Positions 1 to 9,455 of a stretch of DNA of 64,000 nucleotides are shown piece by piece. Origin of the DNA: Halobacillus fulvus (GTDB lineage: Bacteria; Bacillota; Bacilli; Bacillales; Halobacillaceae); NCBI GenBank assembly GCA_004078665.1, contig SCFO01000001.1, forward strand, positions 770,377 to 834,376. The letters run 5' to 3'. How positions within the stretch are numbered: position 1 is the first letter of the stretch; every line of letters starts with the position of its first letter. The notes beneath the pieces were generated by a model. That model was not told where the DNA came from. It ran no database searches and worked only from the letters and a program-made list of their open reading frames with translations. Both the position numbers and the translations under genes were made by a program.

Positions 1-1610
1 GATATAATCGATAATGTAAGCGGAAGCTGAATCGAAAAGATGCTGCCTTTATCGAGTTCGGAGTCGATCGTGATCGTTCCGCCGAGAGATTCGATCGTGT
101 TTTTCACGACATCGAGACCTACTCCGCGTCCGGAGACGTCTGAGATCGTATCAGCTGTTGAAAAGCCGCTCGCCATAATCAGTTCAAATATTTGCTGATC
201 GTTGAAACCTTGCGCCTGCTCCTCGGTGACGACTCCATTCGCAATCGCTTTTGAGACCACTTTTTCTTTATTGATCCCACCGCCATCATCTGTGATTTCA
301 ATGAAGACATGATTCCCGCTGTGATAGGCTTTCAACTCGAGACTACCGGTTGGGGGCTTCCCTTTTGACTCCCGCTGTTCTGGGCTTTCGATGCCGTGAT
401 CGAGAGCATTACGGATCAGATGAACAAGTGGATCGCCGATTTCATCAATCACCGTCCGATCAAGCTCCGTCTCGGCGCCGACAACCGTCAAGTCGACTTG
501 TTTGTCTAAATCACGGGACAGCTGGCGTACCATTCTCGGGAAGCGATTGAATACTTGTTCGACCGGGACCATTCGCATATTGAGAATGATGCTCTGAAGG
601 TCCCCCGAAATCCGGCTCATCCTCTCGACGGTCTCTTGAAGCTCGCCATGTTTTAAATCCTGTGAAATCTGCTCCAGTCTGGCACGGTCAATGACAAGCT
701 CTTCGAACAAATTCATCAGCATATCCAAACGATCGATATTGATACGTATCGTTTTATTGGCGACTTGCTTCTTTTCAGGAGACTCCTGGTCGGCTTTCGT
801 GTTCTCTGTTTCGACCGGACTTTCTTCAGGCTGAATGATGCTTTCTGAAGGTTGTGCCGCAGGAGGCGCTGCAGAAAATTCGTTTACATGAACCTCTTCT
901 ATTTCAGACACCTTTAGGATCCTGTCTTTGACTTCCCCTTCATTCTCCCCGGTGACAAGCAAAACACTAAAAGTGAGTCCAAATTCCTCATTTTCCAGCT
1001 GTTCAACAGAAGGCTCGGATTGAACGACTTCCCCGAGCTGTTCGAGCACTTCAAATACCATGTAGACGCGCGCCGCCTTCAAGAGGCAATCTTCCCGTAA
1101 ACGCACCTCGACATTATAATTGTGCAATCCCTGCTCACGAGACTGCTCCAGCACGGTCAATGTGAACTGGTCGACTTCCATTTGTTTTTTCGTATGTATG
1201 TCTTGTGTTGTAGGAGATCCCGTTGGTTCATCACCAGATTCAATCGCATGGAGGAGAGCCACAACTTGTTCGACGTCCCGGTTTCCTGCGCCCCCTCCTG
1301 CGATATCCATCACCATTGCCTCAAGGTCGTCCACCGCGTCAAACACGACATCGAGCATACTAGCGTCGACGATAATCTGCTCATTCCTGACCCCATCCAG
1401 AACGTTTTCCATCTGATGGGTCAAACTGGATAAATCTTGATACCCCATCGTCGCGGACATGCCTTTCAACGTATGAGCGGACCGAAAGATCTCATTGACA
1501 ATTTTCAAATCCCCTGGGCTTTGCTCCAGTTTCAGCAAATGATCGTTGATCGCTTGTAAATGTTCTTTACTTTCATCGATAAAAATTTCTAAATAAGGAT
1601 TGGTATCCAC
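1..1610 (-). CDS. cheA: Chemotaxis histidine kinase CheA (3' end beyond window)
   Basis: CheA is the cytoplasmic kinase that couples chemoreceptors to CheY and CheB. About 536 codons are present and the reading frame runs off the window edge, so the last part of the kinase domain and the CheW-like domain are missing. The N-terminal HPt domain carries the phospho-acceptor His46 in FRSAHTLKG. A CheY/CheB-binding P2 region and an acidic/Pro linker follow, then the dimerisation domain and ATPase boxes: N box HLIRNALDHG, G1 DDGGGI, G2 GRGVGLDVV. I chose the GTG at 1610 because a GAGGGGG Shine-Dalgarno lies 6-8 bases upstream and the protein then starts VDTNPYLEIF, as in the family. It begins 13 bases after the cheB stop, as last visible gene of the fla/che operon. 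Confidence 0.96.
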   Translation of the reverse strand, partial: MDTNPYLEIFIDESKEHLQAINDHLLKLEQSPGDLKIVNEIFRSAHTLKGMSATMGYQDLSSLTHQMENVLDGVRNEQIIVDASMLDVVFDAVDDLEAMVMDIAGGGAGNRDVEQVVALLHAIESGDEPTGSPTTQDIHTKKQMEVDQFTLTVLEQSREQGLHNYNVEVRLREDCLLKAARVYMVFEVLEQLGEVVQSEPSVEQLENEEFGLTFSVLLVTGENEGEVKDRILKVSEIEEVHVNEFSAAPPAAQPSESIIQPEESPVETENTKADQESPEKKQVANKTIRINIDRLDMLMNLFEELVIDRARLEQISQDLKHGELQETVERMSRISGDLQSIILNMRMVPVEQVFNRFPRMVRQLSRDLDKQVDLTVVGAETELDRTVIDEIGDPLVHLIRNALDHGIESPEQRESKGKPPTGSLELKAYHSGNHVFIEITDDGGGINKEKVVSKAIANGVVTEEQAQGFNDQQIFELIMASGFSTADTISDVSGRGVGLDVVKNTIESLGGTITIDSELDKGSIFSIQLPLTLSII

Positions 1611-1623
1611 CCTTTTTCCCCCT

Positions 1624-2667
1624 CTACTTTGCGAGTGCTTGCAATAGACGGTGGCTGATTTCCGTCACTGGAACGACCTCATCCGCAAGTCCCGACTGGA
1701 TGACCGCTTTCGGCATTCCGTACACGACACATGTCTCCTCTGCTTCTGCGATACTGTGCATGTGAAGCTTCTTCTTGAGAACCATGACCCCTTCCGTCCC
1801 ATCTGCCCCCATGCCCGTCATGATTACAGTGATGGGCTTAATTGCTTGTATATCGACTAACGAGGAGAAAAGCCTGTTTACAGAAGGCCTGTGTCCTTGC
1901 AAAGGCTCCGTAACATCTAAAGAAATAAAATAACGACGTTTCTGTTCCACTACGGTCATATGCTGGCCTCCAGGTGCGATATAAACGGTTCCATTTAAAA
2001 GTTCTTCCCCGTGTTCCGCTTCCTTCACCTCGACAGCGGATTTCCGGTTGAGCCGATCGGCCAGCGATTTCGTAAAACCTGGTGGCATATGCTGGACGAT
2101 GACAACTGGAGCCGGCAGCTTTTTCGGCAATTTCGGAATCACTTGATCGAGCGCTCTTGGACCTCCCGTTGATGTGCCGATCGCGATGATCGGTTGTAAG
2201 GAAGATGCCCTTAGCTTTGGCGGTATTTGATCCGGTAAGACAGTACTTGGAGAGGAACGCCGGACCTTGGCTTTGCTCGCCTGAATGACTTTCCGGATCA
2301 TCTCCTTTTCAACCTTCTCCATGTCCAAGGAGATGGATCCGGAAGGCTTTGTGATGAAGTCGATCGCTCCCGATGCCATCGCCTGGATCGTACTTTCCGC
2401 GCCTTCTTTTGTCAGACTCGAAACCATGATGACAGGAACAGGATGTACACCTAACATTTGATCGAGTGCTTCGAGCCCATTCATGACAGGCATCTCCACA
2501 TCCAACGTCACCACATCAGGTCGGAGTTTACGGACCTGTTTGACTCCATCTTCTCCATTGCGGGCGGTGCCGACCACTTCGATTCTTTGATCTTTTTGAA
2601 GGATATCTGTGAGGATTTTTCTCATGAAAGCCGAGTCATCTACGATTAACACACGTATTTTGATCAT
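1624..2667 (-). CDS. cheB: Chemotaxis response regulator protein-glutamate methylesterase CheB
   Basis: CheB removes methyl groups from receptor glutamates during adaptation. The 347-residue protein has a receiver domain (acidic pair D10/D11, phospho-acceptor D56 in TLDVEMPVMNG) and a C-terminal methylesterase domain. The catalytic triad motifs are visible: Ser in GTSTGGPRAL, His in VQHMPPGFT and Asp in TGMGADGTEG. Length is normal. Its ATG overlaps the flhG stop by four bases (ATGA), showing translational coupling, and cheA follows at once. The order flhG-cheB-cheA is that of B. subtilis. Confidence 0.97.
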   Translation of the reverse strand: MIKIRVLIVDDSAFMRKILTDILQKDQRIEVVGTARNGEDGVKQVRKLRPDVVTLDVEMPVMNGLEALDQMLGVHPVPVIMVSSLTKEGAESTIQAMASGAIDFITKPSGSISLDMEKVEKEMIRKVIQASKAKVRRSSPSTVLPDQIPPKLRASSLQPIIAIGTSTGGPRALDQVIPKLPKKLPAPVVIVQHMPPGFTKSLADRLNRKSAVEVKEAEHGEELLNGTVYIAPGGQHMTVVEQKRRYFISLDVTEPLQGHRPSVNRLFSSLVDIQAIKPITVIMTGMGADGTEGVMVLKKKLHMHSIAEAEETCVVYGMPKAVIQSGLADEVVPVTEISHRLLQALAK

Positions 2668-3533
2668 AACGACCTCTCAAATACCATTCGCTTCAGTTTT
2701 GATAAAAACGTAGAGCTTTTCGCTTCCGTCGGTTCCCCCTGTCGCCTTTTCAAGTAATTCGTAGCGGCTTCATGTATAGCTGCACTAGCCTGGCTATTCG
2801 GGGCTGACAAAACGAAAGGTGTTTGACGGGTGACCGCCTTCATGACTTGGCGATCATCCGGAATCGTGCCGATCAAGCTCACGTCTTTATGAAGAAAATT
2901 CTTCACCACGGTATGTAACCGCATGTAAGTCGAATCGCGTTGTTTTTGGAAGGAGCGGTTGACCATGATCGAAATCGGAAGGTCCGGGTTATGACGAATC
3001 ACGTGCTTCATCATCGCATAGGCGTCTGTAATCGAAGTAGGCTCGGGCGTCGTGACTACGAACGCCTCGTCTGCCGATGAGATCAATCCAAGGCTGTCCG
3101 GATTCACTCCGGCCCCCATATCGAACAAAATGTAGTCGTACTGATCCAGCAGACTTTCGAAGGCTGTCTCAAATCGTTCGAATTTCCGAGCGTCCATTTG
3201 AAAGATAGAGGTGAGACCTGAACCGCCTGCTATGTAGGACAAGGAGTTTGGACCTAGTTCAATCATATCACGGATCGGGATGTCTTTATGAAAAAGATCA
3301 GGAAACGCGTATTTCGATGTTCGCCCTAGGAGAACATCGATGTTGCCCATGCCGATATCCATATCAATGATCAGAACCTGTTGGTGCTGTTCACATAGCA
3401 TCAGCGCGAAATTGATCGTGACATTCGTTTTCCCGACGCCTCCCTTCCCGCTGACGACCGCAATCGTTCTCGCTTTACGTGCCCCTTGACTCTGCTGGAT
3501 CCGGTAGCGTAAGCGTTCAGCCTGATCTTTCAT
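2664..3533 (-). CDS. flhG: MinD-like ATPase FlhG (YlxH), flagellar number regulator
   Basis: FlhG is a ParA/MinD-family ATPase that works with FlhF to control flagellar number and placement and, in Bacillus, binds C-ring components. The deviant Walker A KGGVGKT is at residues 30-36, and MDIGMGNIDVLLG plus the FDMGAG switch are seen further on. I chose the ATG at 3533 (289 residues) because AGAGGGGG lies just upstream; an in-frame upstream codon would lengthen the overlap with flhF. The start lies inside the 3' end of flhF and the stop overlaps cheB. The C-terminus (KRMVFERSL) is short, basic and hydrophobic, which could be a membrane-binding helix, but that is inference. Confidence 0.94.
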   Translation of the reverse strand: MKDQAERLRYRIQQSQGARKARTIAVVSGKGGVGKTNVTINFALMLCEQHQQVLIIDMDIGMGNIDVLLGRTSKYAFPDLFHKDIPIRDMIELGPNSLSYIAGGSGLTSIFQMDARKFERFETAFESLLDQYDYILFDMGAGVNPDSLGLISSADEAFVVTTPEPTSITDAYAMMKHVIRHNPDLPISIMVNRSFQKQRDSTYMRLHTVVKNFLHKDVSLIGTIPDDRQVMKAVTRQTPFVLSAPNSQASAAIHEAATNYLKRRQGEPTEAKSSTFLSKLKRMVFERSL

Positions 3534-4584
3534 AACGCACCCCCTCTGCAACGTGTGCCGTTAGCAATTGTGGCGTTGCGGCAATCAGATCATCCGGGAC
3601 GTTTTGACCGTTCGTCAGAAAAGCGATGCCGATCTCGTGTTTTAATGCAAGATTGATCGCGCAGCCATAGCTTGACGTCTCGTCCATTTTGGTGAAGATG
3701 AGCTGACGGATAGGAATAGAACGAAAATGCCCATAAATCGTTTCCATATCGGTATATTTACTCGTAAGCGCTAGAACAAGGTACGTTTCCGAATCCTCCC
3801 GGAAATCGATCAACTGGTTCATTTCTTCGACATAGGCGGGATCTCTGAAGTTCCTTCCCGCCGTATCAATAAAAACAAGATCATAGCTTGCAAACTTCTC
3901 TCTCGCTTCCTGATAGTCTTCTGGACTATAGGCGACTTCAACTGGGACATTGAGCAGTTCTGCGTAAGTTTTCAGCTGTTCAATCGCCGCAATTCGATAC
4001 GTGTCCGTCGTAATGAATGCTACCTTCTTTTGCTCGTTCAAAACGGCATTCGCCGCAAGCTTTGCTAGGGTCGTCGTTTTCCCTACACCCGTCGGACCGA
4101 CGAGATGAACGTAACGTTTTTCAAAAGCAGGGGATCCGAATGAGAGAGAACTGAGCCGCTCGCTCAGCTGATCGATGACGGCTGATGGGTCTTCAGCTTC
4201 TGTCGTGAGTTCTTTTGCCAATTCCGGCTGAAAGCCCTGCTCGATCAATTGATCGTAGGCTTCCTGCAGCTCACCGGGAAGTTTTTCCTGCTTTTGAATC
4301 ATTGACTTCAATTCACGCAGTTCCTTCCATATCCCGTCTTCGTCTTTTAACGGCTCGGAAGACCTTACAGGTTGGGGCACCGGCGGAGAGCTTTTTCTCT
4401 CCATACGGGTGCCTACCGGATCGACGGCGGCTACGACTTCTGTCTGTTCTTTTTTGAACATGCCTAGAAATCCACCGACCTTGACCTTTTTGGAGTTCAG
4501 GATGACCGCATCATCTCCAAGCTCCTTCTTTACTTTTTTCATCGCTTCCGGCATATTATCTGCTAAGTATTTTTTCACCTTCAT
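3517..4584 (-). CDS. flhF: SRP-family GTPase FlhF
   Basis: FlhF is the third SRP-type GTPase besides Ffh and FtsY and recruits early flagellar components to the assembly site. The 355 residues comprise a basic N-terminal domain, a helical N domain around 100-150, and the NG GTPase domain with P-loop GPTGVGKTT at 163-171, DTAGRN and TKMDETSSYG. The start overlaps the flhA stop by four bases, and a GGGGTGG Shine-Dalgarno sits inside flhA. The 3' end overlaps flhG by 17 bases, so flhA-flhF-flhG-cheB are tightly coupled. Confidence 0.96.
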   Translation of the reverse strand: MKVKKYLADNMPEAMKKVKKELGDDAVILNSKKVKVGGFLGMFKKEQTEVVAAVDPVGTRMERKSSPPVPQPVRSSEPLKDEDGIWKELRELKSMIQKQEKLPGELQEAYDQLIEQGFQPELAKELTTEAEDPSAVIDQLSERLSSLSFGSPAFEKRYVHLVGPTGVGKTTTLAKLAANAVLNEQKKVAFITTDTYRIAAIEQLKTYAELLNVPVEVAYSPEDYQEAREKFASYDLVFIDTAGRNFRDPAYVEEMNQLIDFREDSETYLVLALTSKYTDMETIYGHFRSIPIRQLIFTKMDETSSYGCAINLALKHEIGIAFLTNGQNVPDDLIAATPQLLTAHVAEGVRYERSG

Positions 4585-6614
4585 GCAACATTCACCACCC
4601 CTACACTTTGGACTTCAGCATCCGGTTCTAACTCGTTATACGACAGCACGACAACCTGTGGAAGGAAACGGTCTAACAGCTGCTTCATATACATCCGGAT
4701 CGCTGGTGAGCAGAGCAGGATCGCCGTCTCTTCCTGAAGCGACATTTGTTCGACTTGCTCAGCAACCGAACGGATAATATTTTGCTGATTCTCAGGATCT
4801 AGGGCAAGGTAGCTTCCGTGTTCTGTTTGCTGGATGTTTTCAGCAATCAGCTTCTCCACCTTCCCGGAAACCGTGATGACTTTGACAGAGTGATCGCCGT
4901 GTTTATACTGGGAGGTGATTTGAGCTGCGAGTGACTGTCGGACGTATTCTGCCAGCAGTTCGGTATCATTGGTCATTTTTCCGAAGTCGGCGAGTGTTTC
5001 AAAAATGACGGGTAAGTTCTTGATCGAAACGTTCTCCCGAAGCAGCTTCGCTAACACTTTCTGCACATCGCCGATCGATAATGGATCAGGCAGCACTTCC
5101 TCGACTAGAATCGGATAAGATTCTTTCAAGTGATCGACAAGCTGCTGCGTTTCCTGTCTACCTAACAGGCTGTGGGCATGCTTTTTAATGATTTCCGTAA
5201 TATGGGTCGATACGACAGAAGGCGGATCGACGACGGTATAGCCAGAAAGCTCCGCTTCGTCTTTCTGATCTTCTGGAATCCATTTTGCAGGGAGTCCGAA
5301 TGCTGGTTCCTGCGTATCAATTCCATCGATCGCATCCTCTTCATCTCCCGGACTCATCGCTAAGTAATGATCAAGCAAAAGCTCACCGCCTGCGACCTTG
5401 TTGCCTTTGATTTTCAGCCGGTACTCATTCGGGTGAAGCTGGATATTATCCCGGATTCTAACGACAGGAATGACGAGCCCGAGCTCAATCGCCAGCTGAC
5501 GACGGATCATGACGATCCGATCGAGCAGGTCACCCCCCTGATTCGTGTCGGCAATCGGAATGAGTGCATATCCAAACTCGAATTCGATTGGGTCCATAGA
5601 AATAAGGTTGACGACATTTTCCGGCGACTTCATTTGATCGCTCTCTGCTTCATCCAGTTCCTCCGGCTCTTCTTCCAACGGCTCCTCATTTTTTCTAGAC
5701 AGCCAGTACCCACCGAATGCTAGAACAGATGCAATAAGCGTCGTTAAGAAAAATGGAATTGGCGTCAGTCCTAGCAGGAAGATCGTCCCTGCTGCGATGT
5801 AAAGCAGCTTAGGATAGCGGAGCAGCTGAGCCGTCACGTCTGAGCTCAAATTCCCCTCAGAAGCGACACGAGTGACGACGATCCCGGTCGCTGTCGAAAT
5901 GAGCAGTGCCGGGATTTGACTGACAAGACCGTCTCCGACCGTCAGCCTCATGTACGTGTCGACCGCTTCGCCGAAGCCCATGCCCATCTGCACCATTCCG
6001 ATGATCAAGCCAAAAATAATGTTGATCATGACGATGATGATCCCCGCAATTGCGTCTCCTTTAACGAACTTACTCGCTCCATCCATCGCTCCGTAGAAAT
6101 CGGCTTCGTGTTCGATTTTCTGCCGCCGTTCTTTCGCCTGGTGTTCATTGATCATACCGGCGTTCAAATCGGCATCGATGCTCATCTGTTTACCAGGCAT
6201 CGCATCGAGCGTGAAGCGGGCTGCTACTTCAGACACACGCTCGGCACCTTTTGTAATGACTAAAAATTGAATGATGACAAGAATAATGAAGACGACGAAA
6301 CCGACGAGCGGATTTCCGCCGATAACAAAGGTACCGAACGTTTCAACCACGCCCCCTGCATCCGCTTCAGACAAAATCGAGCGCGTCGTAGAGACGTTCA
6401 ATCCGAGGCGGAATAAGGTAAGGAGCAAGAGCAAAGTCGGAAAGACAGCAAATTTCAGCGCCTCGTCCATATTCATCGACACTAAAATGACGACGAGAGC
6501 GATGGTGATATTGATTAAGATTAAAAAACTAAGGAGCCACCCCGGCAAAGGGATGACTAGCATGACAATGATTAAGATCACGCCGAATAAAACGGAAAAG
6601 TCTCTAGCTGACAC
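4581..6614 (-). CDS. flhA: Flagellar type III export gate protein FlhA
   Basis: FlhA is the main export-gate subunit. It forms a nonameric ring whose cytoplasmic domain docks chaperone-substrate complexes. The N-terminal half has about eight hydrophobic segments and the conserved FHIPEP-type loop (ATPTLLLL-like FPTLLLLLTLFRLGLNV, then AERVSEVAARFTLDAMPGKQMSIDADL). The C-terminal ~350 residues form the soluble domain, entered through an acidic linker (PLEEEPEELDEAESDQ). I chose the GTG at 6614 (677 residues, MSARDFSVLFG) because AAAAGGAG lies 8 bases upstream; the GTG at 6623 would overlap that Shine-Dalgarno. Confidence 0.96.
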   Translation of the reverse strand: MSARDFSVLFGVILIIVMLVIPLPGWLLSFLILINITIALVVILVSMNMDEALKFAVFPTLLLLLTLFRLGLNVSTTRSILSEADAGGVVETFGTFVIGGNPLVGFVVFIILVIIQFLVITKGAERVSEVAARFTLDAMPGKQMSIDADLNAGMINEHQAKERRQKIEHEADFYGAMDGASKFVKGDAIAGIIIVMINIIFGLIIGMVQMGMGFGEAVDTYMRLTVGDGLVSQIPALLISTATGIVVTRVASEGNLSSDVTAQLLRYPKLLYIAAGTIFLLGLTPIPFFLTTLIASVLAFGGYWLSRKNEEPLEEEPEELDEAESDQMKSPENVVNLISMDPIEFEFGYALIPIADTNQGGDLLDRIVMIRRQLAIELGLVIPVVRIRDNIQLHPNEYRLKIKGNKVAGGELLLDHYLAMSPGDEEDAIDGIDTQEPAFGLPAKWIPEDQKDEAELSGYTVVDPPSVVSTHITEIIKKHAHSLLGRQETQQLVDHLKESYPILVEEVLPDPLSIGDVQKVLAKLLRENVSIKNLPVIFETLADFGKMTNDTELLAEYVRQSLAAQITSQYKHGDHSVKVITVSGKVEKLIAENIQQTEHGSYLALDPENQQNIIRSVAEQVEQMSLQEETAILLCSPAIRMYMKQLLDRFLPQVVVLSYNELEPDAEVQSVGVVNVA

Positions 6615-6632
6615 AGGGGTCACTCCTTTTGG

Positions 6633-7718
6633 TTACATTTTCTTCTCAAGACGGTAGACGTAAGCGAGCAATTCAGCGACAGCCTGATAGAATTGTTCAT
6701 CAATCGGCTGGTCAATCTCTGAGTCCTGGTATAACGCTCTTGCCAGCGGCCGATTTTCGACCATCATGACGTCATTCGCTTTGGCTACTTCTTTAATTTT
6801 TTGGGCTACGAAGTCGACGCCCTTGGCCACGACAATCGGGGCGTCCGACCGTTCTTCATCGTACTTAATGGCGATCGCATAGTGGGTCGGGTTCGTAATG
6901 ACAACATCAGCCCCGGGCACTTCACTCATCATCCTTGCAGCTGACATCTGCCGCTGCTTTTCCTTGATCTTCGCTTTGATTTGCGGATCACCTTCAATGT
7001 TTTTATACTCATCCTTGACATCTTTTTTCGACATCCGGATGTTTTTCTCATGATCATATTTCTGGTATGTAAAATCGAGGACGGAAAGGATCAGTAAAGC
7101 AAGAGCAGACGCGAGCCCCATCCAAATGGTCATCGTTCCGAAGAAGGCGAGCGCTCCGTCGATCGACCGTTGCGCACTCATCATCATCTCATCACGATTG
7201 AGCCAAATGATCGTAAACGTCACCACGCCGATCATCGTGATCTTGAGCAGCGATTTGACGAGCTCAACGAGGGCTCTTGCGGAAAAGATTTTCTTCGCCC
7301 CTTTGATCGGATCGAGCTTTTTCAAGTCAGGTTTCAGCGGTTCGCCCGTAAACAATACGCCGACTTGAAGCAGGTTCGAGGCGACACCAGCGACGATCGC
7401 GATGCCCATGACCGGTGCGATGACTTTACTGATTTCCCACGTCATCTCCGAGAACACCATATGCACTTGAGCTTCGGTCACTTCCCAATGCATATATTCC
7501 GTAAAGGAATGGGCATACATATTCATCATGACAGCCTTCATATAGGGGCCAAGCAAGAATAGAATGCCGAAGACGAGAAGCATAAGGAAGCCTGTGTTAA
7601 CGTCCTGACTTTTCGGTACCTGTCCTTTTTTCCTTGTATCCTGCCTTTTCTTCGGCGTGGCTTTCTCTGTTTTTTCATCAGCTGCAAAAAACTGAAGATC
7701 AAGCTTTATGTACTTCAT
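6633..7718 (-). CDS. flhB: Flagellar export switch protein FlhB
   Basis: FlhB controls the change of export specificity from rod/hook to filament substrates. The 361-residue protein starts with MKYIKLDLQFFA and the KTEKATPKK motif, has four membrane segments, and carries the autocleavage motif NPTH at 276-279 followed by the FlhB-CCC part. The start at 7718 uses GGAGG, which is part of the fliR 3' end (GGA GGA TGA), so translation is coupled to fliR. A second FlhB-CCC-like protein without NPTH is encoded at 33896-34165. Confidence 0.97.
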   Translation of the reverse strand: MKYIKLDLQFFAADEKTEKATPKKRQDTRKKGQVPKSQDVNTGFLMLLVFGILFLLGPYMKAVMMNMYAHSFTEYMHWEVTEAQVHMVFSEMTWEISKVIAPVMGIAIVAGVASNLLQVGVLFTGEPLKPDLKKLDPIKGAKKIFSARALVELVKSLLKITMIGVVTFTIIWLNRDEMMMSAQRSIDGALAFFGTMTIWMGLASALALLILSVLDFTYQKYDHEKNIRMSKKDVKDEYKNIEGDPQIKAKIKEKQRQMSAARMMSEVPGADVVITNPTHYAIAIKYDEERSDAPIVVAKGVDFVAQKIKEVAKANDVMMVENRPLARALYQDSEIDQPIDEQFYQAVAELLAYVYRLEKKM

Positions 7719-7722
7719 TCGA

Positions 7723-8499
7723 TCATCCTCCAAGGATTTGCATAAACCCTTGCATCGTAGTCAGCATGGTTTCAAATAATCTCCGGATCAGCATGATGTA
7801 AAACACCATTCCGATGACTAATACCGCAAGCGCAACAAAAATTTTAAGGGGCAGTCCAACGACGAAAACGTTCAGCTGCGGAACCGTACGGGCAATGATA
7901 CCGAGCGCCACATCGACTAGAAACAAGCAGCCGACTAATGGAGCCGCCATCAAAAAGGCGATGACGAACATTTGGTTAAAGGCATCGAGGACAAACCAGA
8001 TCCAACCTTCATCCTGAAGGGGGAGAAACTGATCGATCGGAATCAGCTCGTAGCTGTAAAACACGCCGTCCAACATCAAGTGGTGGCCGTCGACAGCTAA
8101 AATAAACAGTAAGGTAATCGTATATAAATACTGGCCGATCAACGGACTTTGGGCACCCGTTTGCGGATCGATGACATTGGCGATCGCAAAGCCCATCTGG
8201 AAATCAATGAATCCTCCGGCAATCTGAATGGCGGAGAGGACGATATAGGCAAGCAATCCGACAAAAACCCCGACCGCTGCCTCTTTAAATAATAGAAGGA
8301 AATAATCCGTATCGACGACAATGTCTGGTACGGGTATTGTGAAATACATCGTAAGCGCAAGGAAGAAGCTGAACCCGATTTTATGCTGGGTCGGCACATT
8401 CCGGTAAGAAAACACCGGCAGCGTCGCAAAAAAAGAAACGACTCGGACAAAAACGAGTAAAAAGGCAGGCAGATTAACGAAGCTGATCGTTTCTAGCAT
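7723..8499 (-). CDS. fliR: Flagellar export gate protein FliR
   Basis: FliR is an integral membrane part of the FliP5-FliQ4-FliR1 export gate. The 258 residues are almost wholly hydrophobic with about six membrane segments, and include the typical FQMGFAIANVIDPQTGAQSPL stretch around residues 100-120. It begins three bases after the fliQ stop, and its last codons form the Shine-Dalgarno of flhB. Gene order fliP-fliQ-fliR-flhB is conserved in nearly all flagellate Bacillota. Confidence 0.96.
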   Translation of the reverse strand: MLETISFVNLPAFLLVFVRVVSFFATLPVFSYRNVPTQHKIGFSFFLALTMYFTIPVPDIVVDTDYFLLLFKEAAVGVFVGLLAYIVLSAIQIAGGFIDFQMGFAIANVIDPQTGAQSPLIGQYLYTITLLFILAVDGHHLMLDGVFYSYELIPIDQFLPLQDEGWIWFVLDAFNQMFVIAFLMAAPLVGCLFLVDVALGIIARTVPQLNVFVVGLPLKIFVALAVLVIGMVFYIMLIRRLFETMLTTMQGFMQILGG

Positions 8500-8502
8500 C
8501 CT

Positions 8503-8775
8503 TTACCCCACCAGAACATTTAAATTTTCAAAAATGTTGGCGGTGAATTCCACCATACTCGTCAGCATCCACGGCCCAAAAATAATCATGCCGATCAGCA
8601 CTGCGACAATCTTCGGAATGAACGCAAGCGTCTGCTCCTGAATCTGAGTCGTCGCCTGAAAAATACTGACGAGAAGTCCGATCGCGAGTGCTAGTATCAA
8701 CAACGGACCCGAGACGAGTAAAACCGTATAGATGCCTTCTTTGGCGAATTGTATGACCATCTCCATATTCATCAT
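8503..8775 (-). CDS. fliQ: Flagellar export gate protein FliQ
   Basis: FliQ is a small two-helix membrane hairpin of the export gate. The 90 residues show two hydrophobic helices and the family stretch FQATTQIQEQTLAFIPKI. Two neighbouring ATG codons (8775 and 8772) both fit the GGAGGTCATC upstream. It lies 14 bases after fliP and three bases before fliR. Confidence 0.96.
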   Translation of the reverse strand: MMNMEMVIQFAKEGIYTVLLVSGPLLILALAIGLLVSIFQATTQIQEQTLAFIPKIVAVLIGMIIFGPWMLTSMVEFTANIFENLNVLVG

Positions 8776-8789
8776 GATGACCTCCTACA

Positions 8790-9455
8790 CTAAAATCCCT
8801 GAAGCAAGGATTTTGTTATCAAGTACCAACCATCCACAAGAACGAACAACAATATTTTGAATGGCAGGGAAATCATGACCGGCGGGAGCATCATCATCCC
8901 CATCGACATCAGGACACTCGCCACAGCCATATCTATAACTAGAAACGGAACGAAAATCATGAATCCCATTTGGAAAGCTGTTTTCAGTTCACTGATGGCA
9001 AAAGCGGGGACGAGTGTCGTCAGCGGGACATCCTGGATCGTCTCCGGCTGCTCCATCTCTGCATAATTCATAAATAATGCCAAATCCTTCTGCCTCGTAT
9101 GTTTACCCATGAATTCCTTCATCGGAATACTCGCTTCGTCATACGCTTCCTCAAGCGTAATCTCTCCGTCAAACAACGGTGTCAATGCCGCGTCATTCAC
9201 TTCTTGGAAGGTCGGGGCCATGATGAAAAAGGTTAAAAATAACGCAATCCCGATCAGCACCTGGTTCGGTGGCATTTGTTGGGTCGCAAGGGATGTACGG
9301 ACAAACGACAGGACAATCAAGATCCGTGCAAAGCTTGTCATGAGAATTAAAATCCCCGGTGCTAGAGACAGTACCGTCAAAAGTAAAAGCAGCTTGACGG
9401 AAGTTGCTACGTTTTCAGGATCGGAGCTTGAAAAAATTTCGATGAATTCATTCAT
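8790..9455 (-). CDS. fliP: Flagellar export gate protein FliP
   Basis: FliP forms the pentameric core of the export channel. The 221 residues include the diagnostic stretch MTSFARILIVLSFVR near residue 40, the LTFFIMAPTF segment, a polar periplasmic-type loop and a C-terminal pair of membrane helices (MSMGMMMLPPVMISLPFKI). The start overlaps the fliO stop by 8 bases. FliP proteins often have an N-terminal signal peptide; here the N-terminus is short, with one hydrophobic helix at about residues 19-40. Confidence 0.96.
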   Translation of the reverse strand: MNEFIEIFSSSDPENVATSVKLLLLLTVLSLAPGILILMTSFARILIVLSFVRTSLATQQMPPNQVLIGIALFLTFFIMAPTFQEVNDAALTPLFDGEITLEEAYDEASIPMKEFMGKHTRQKDLALFMNYAEMEQPETIQDVPLTTLVPAFAISELKTAFQMGFMIFVPFLVIDMAVASVLMSMGMMMLPPVMISLPFKILLFVLVDGWYLITKSLLQGF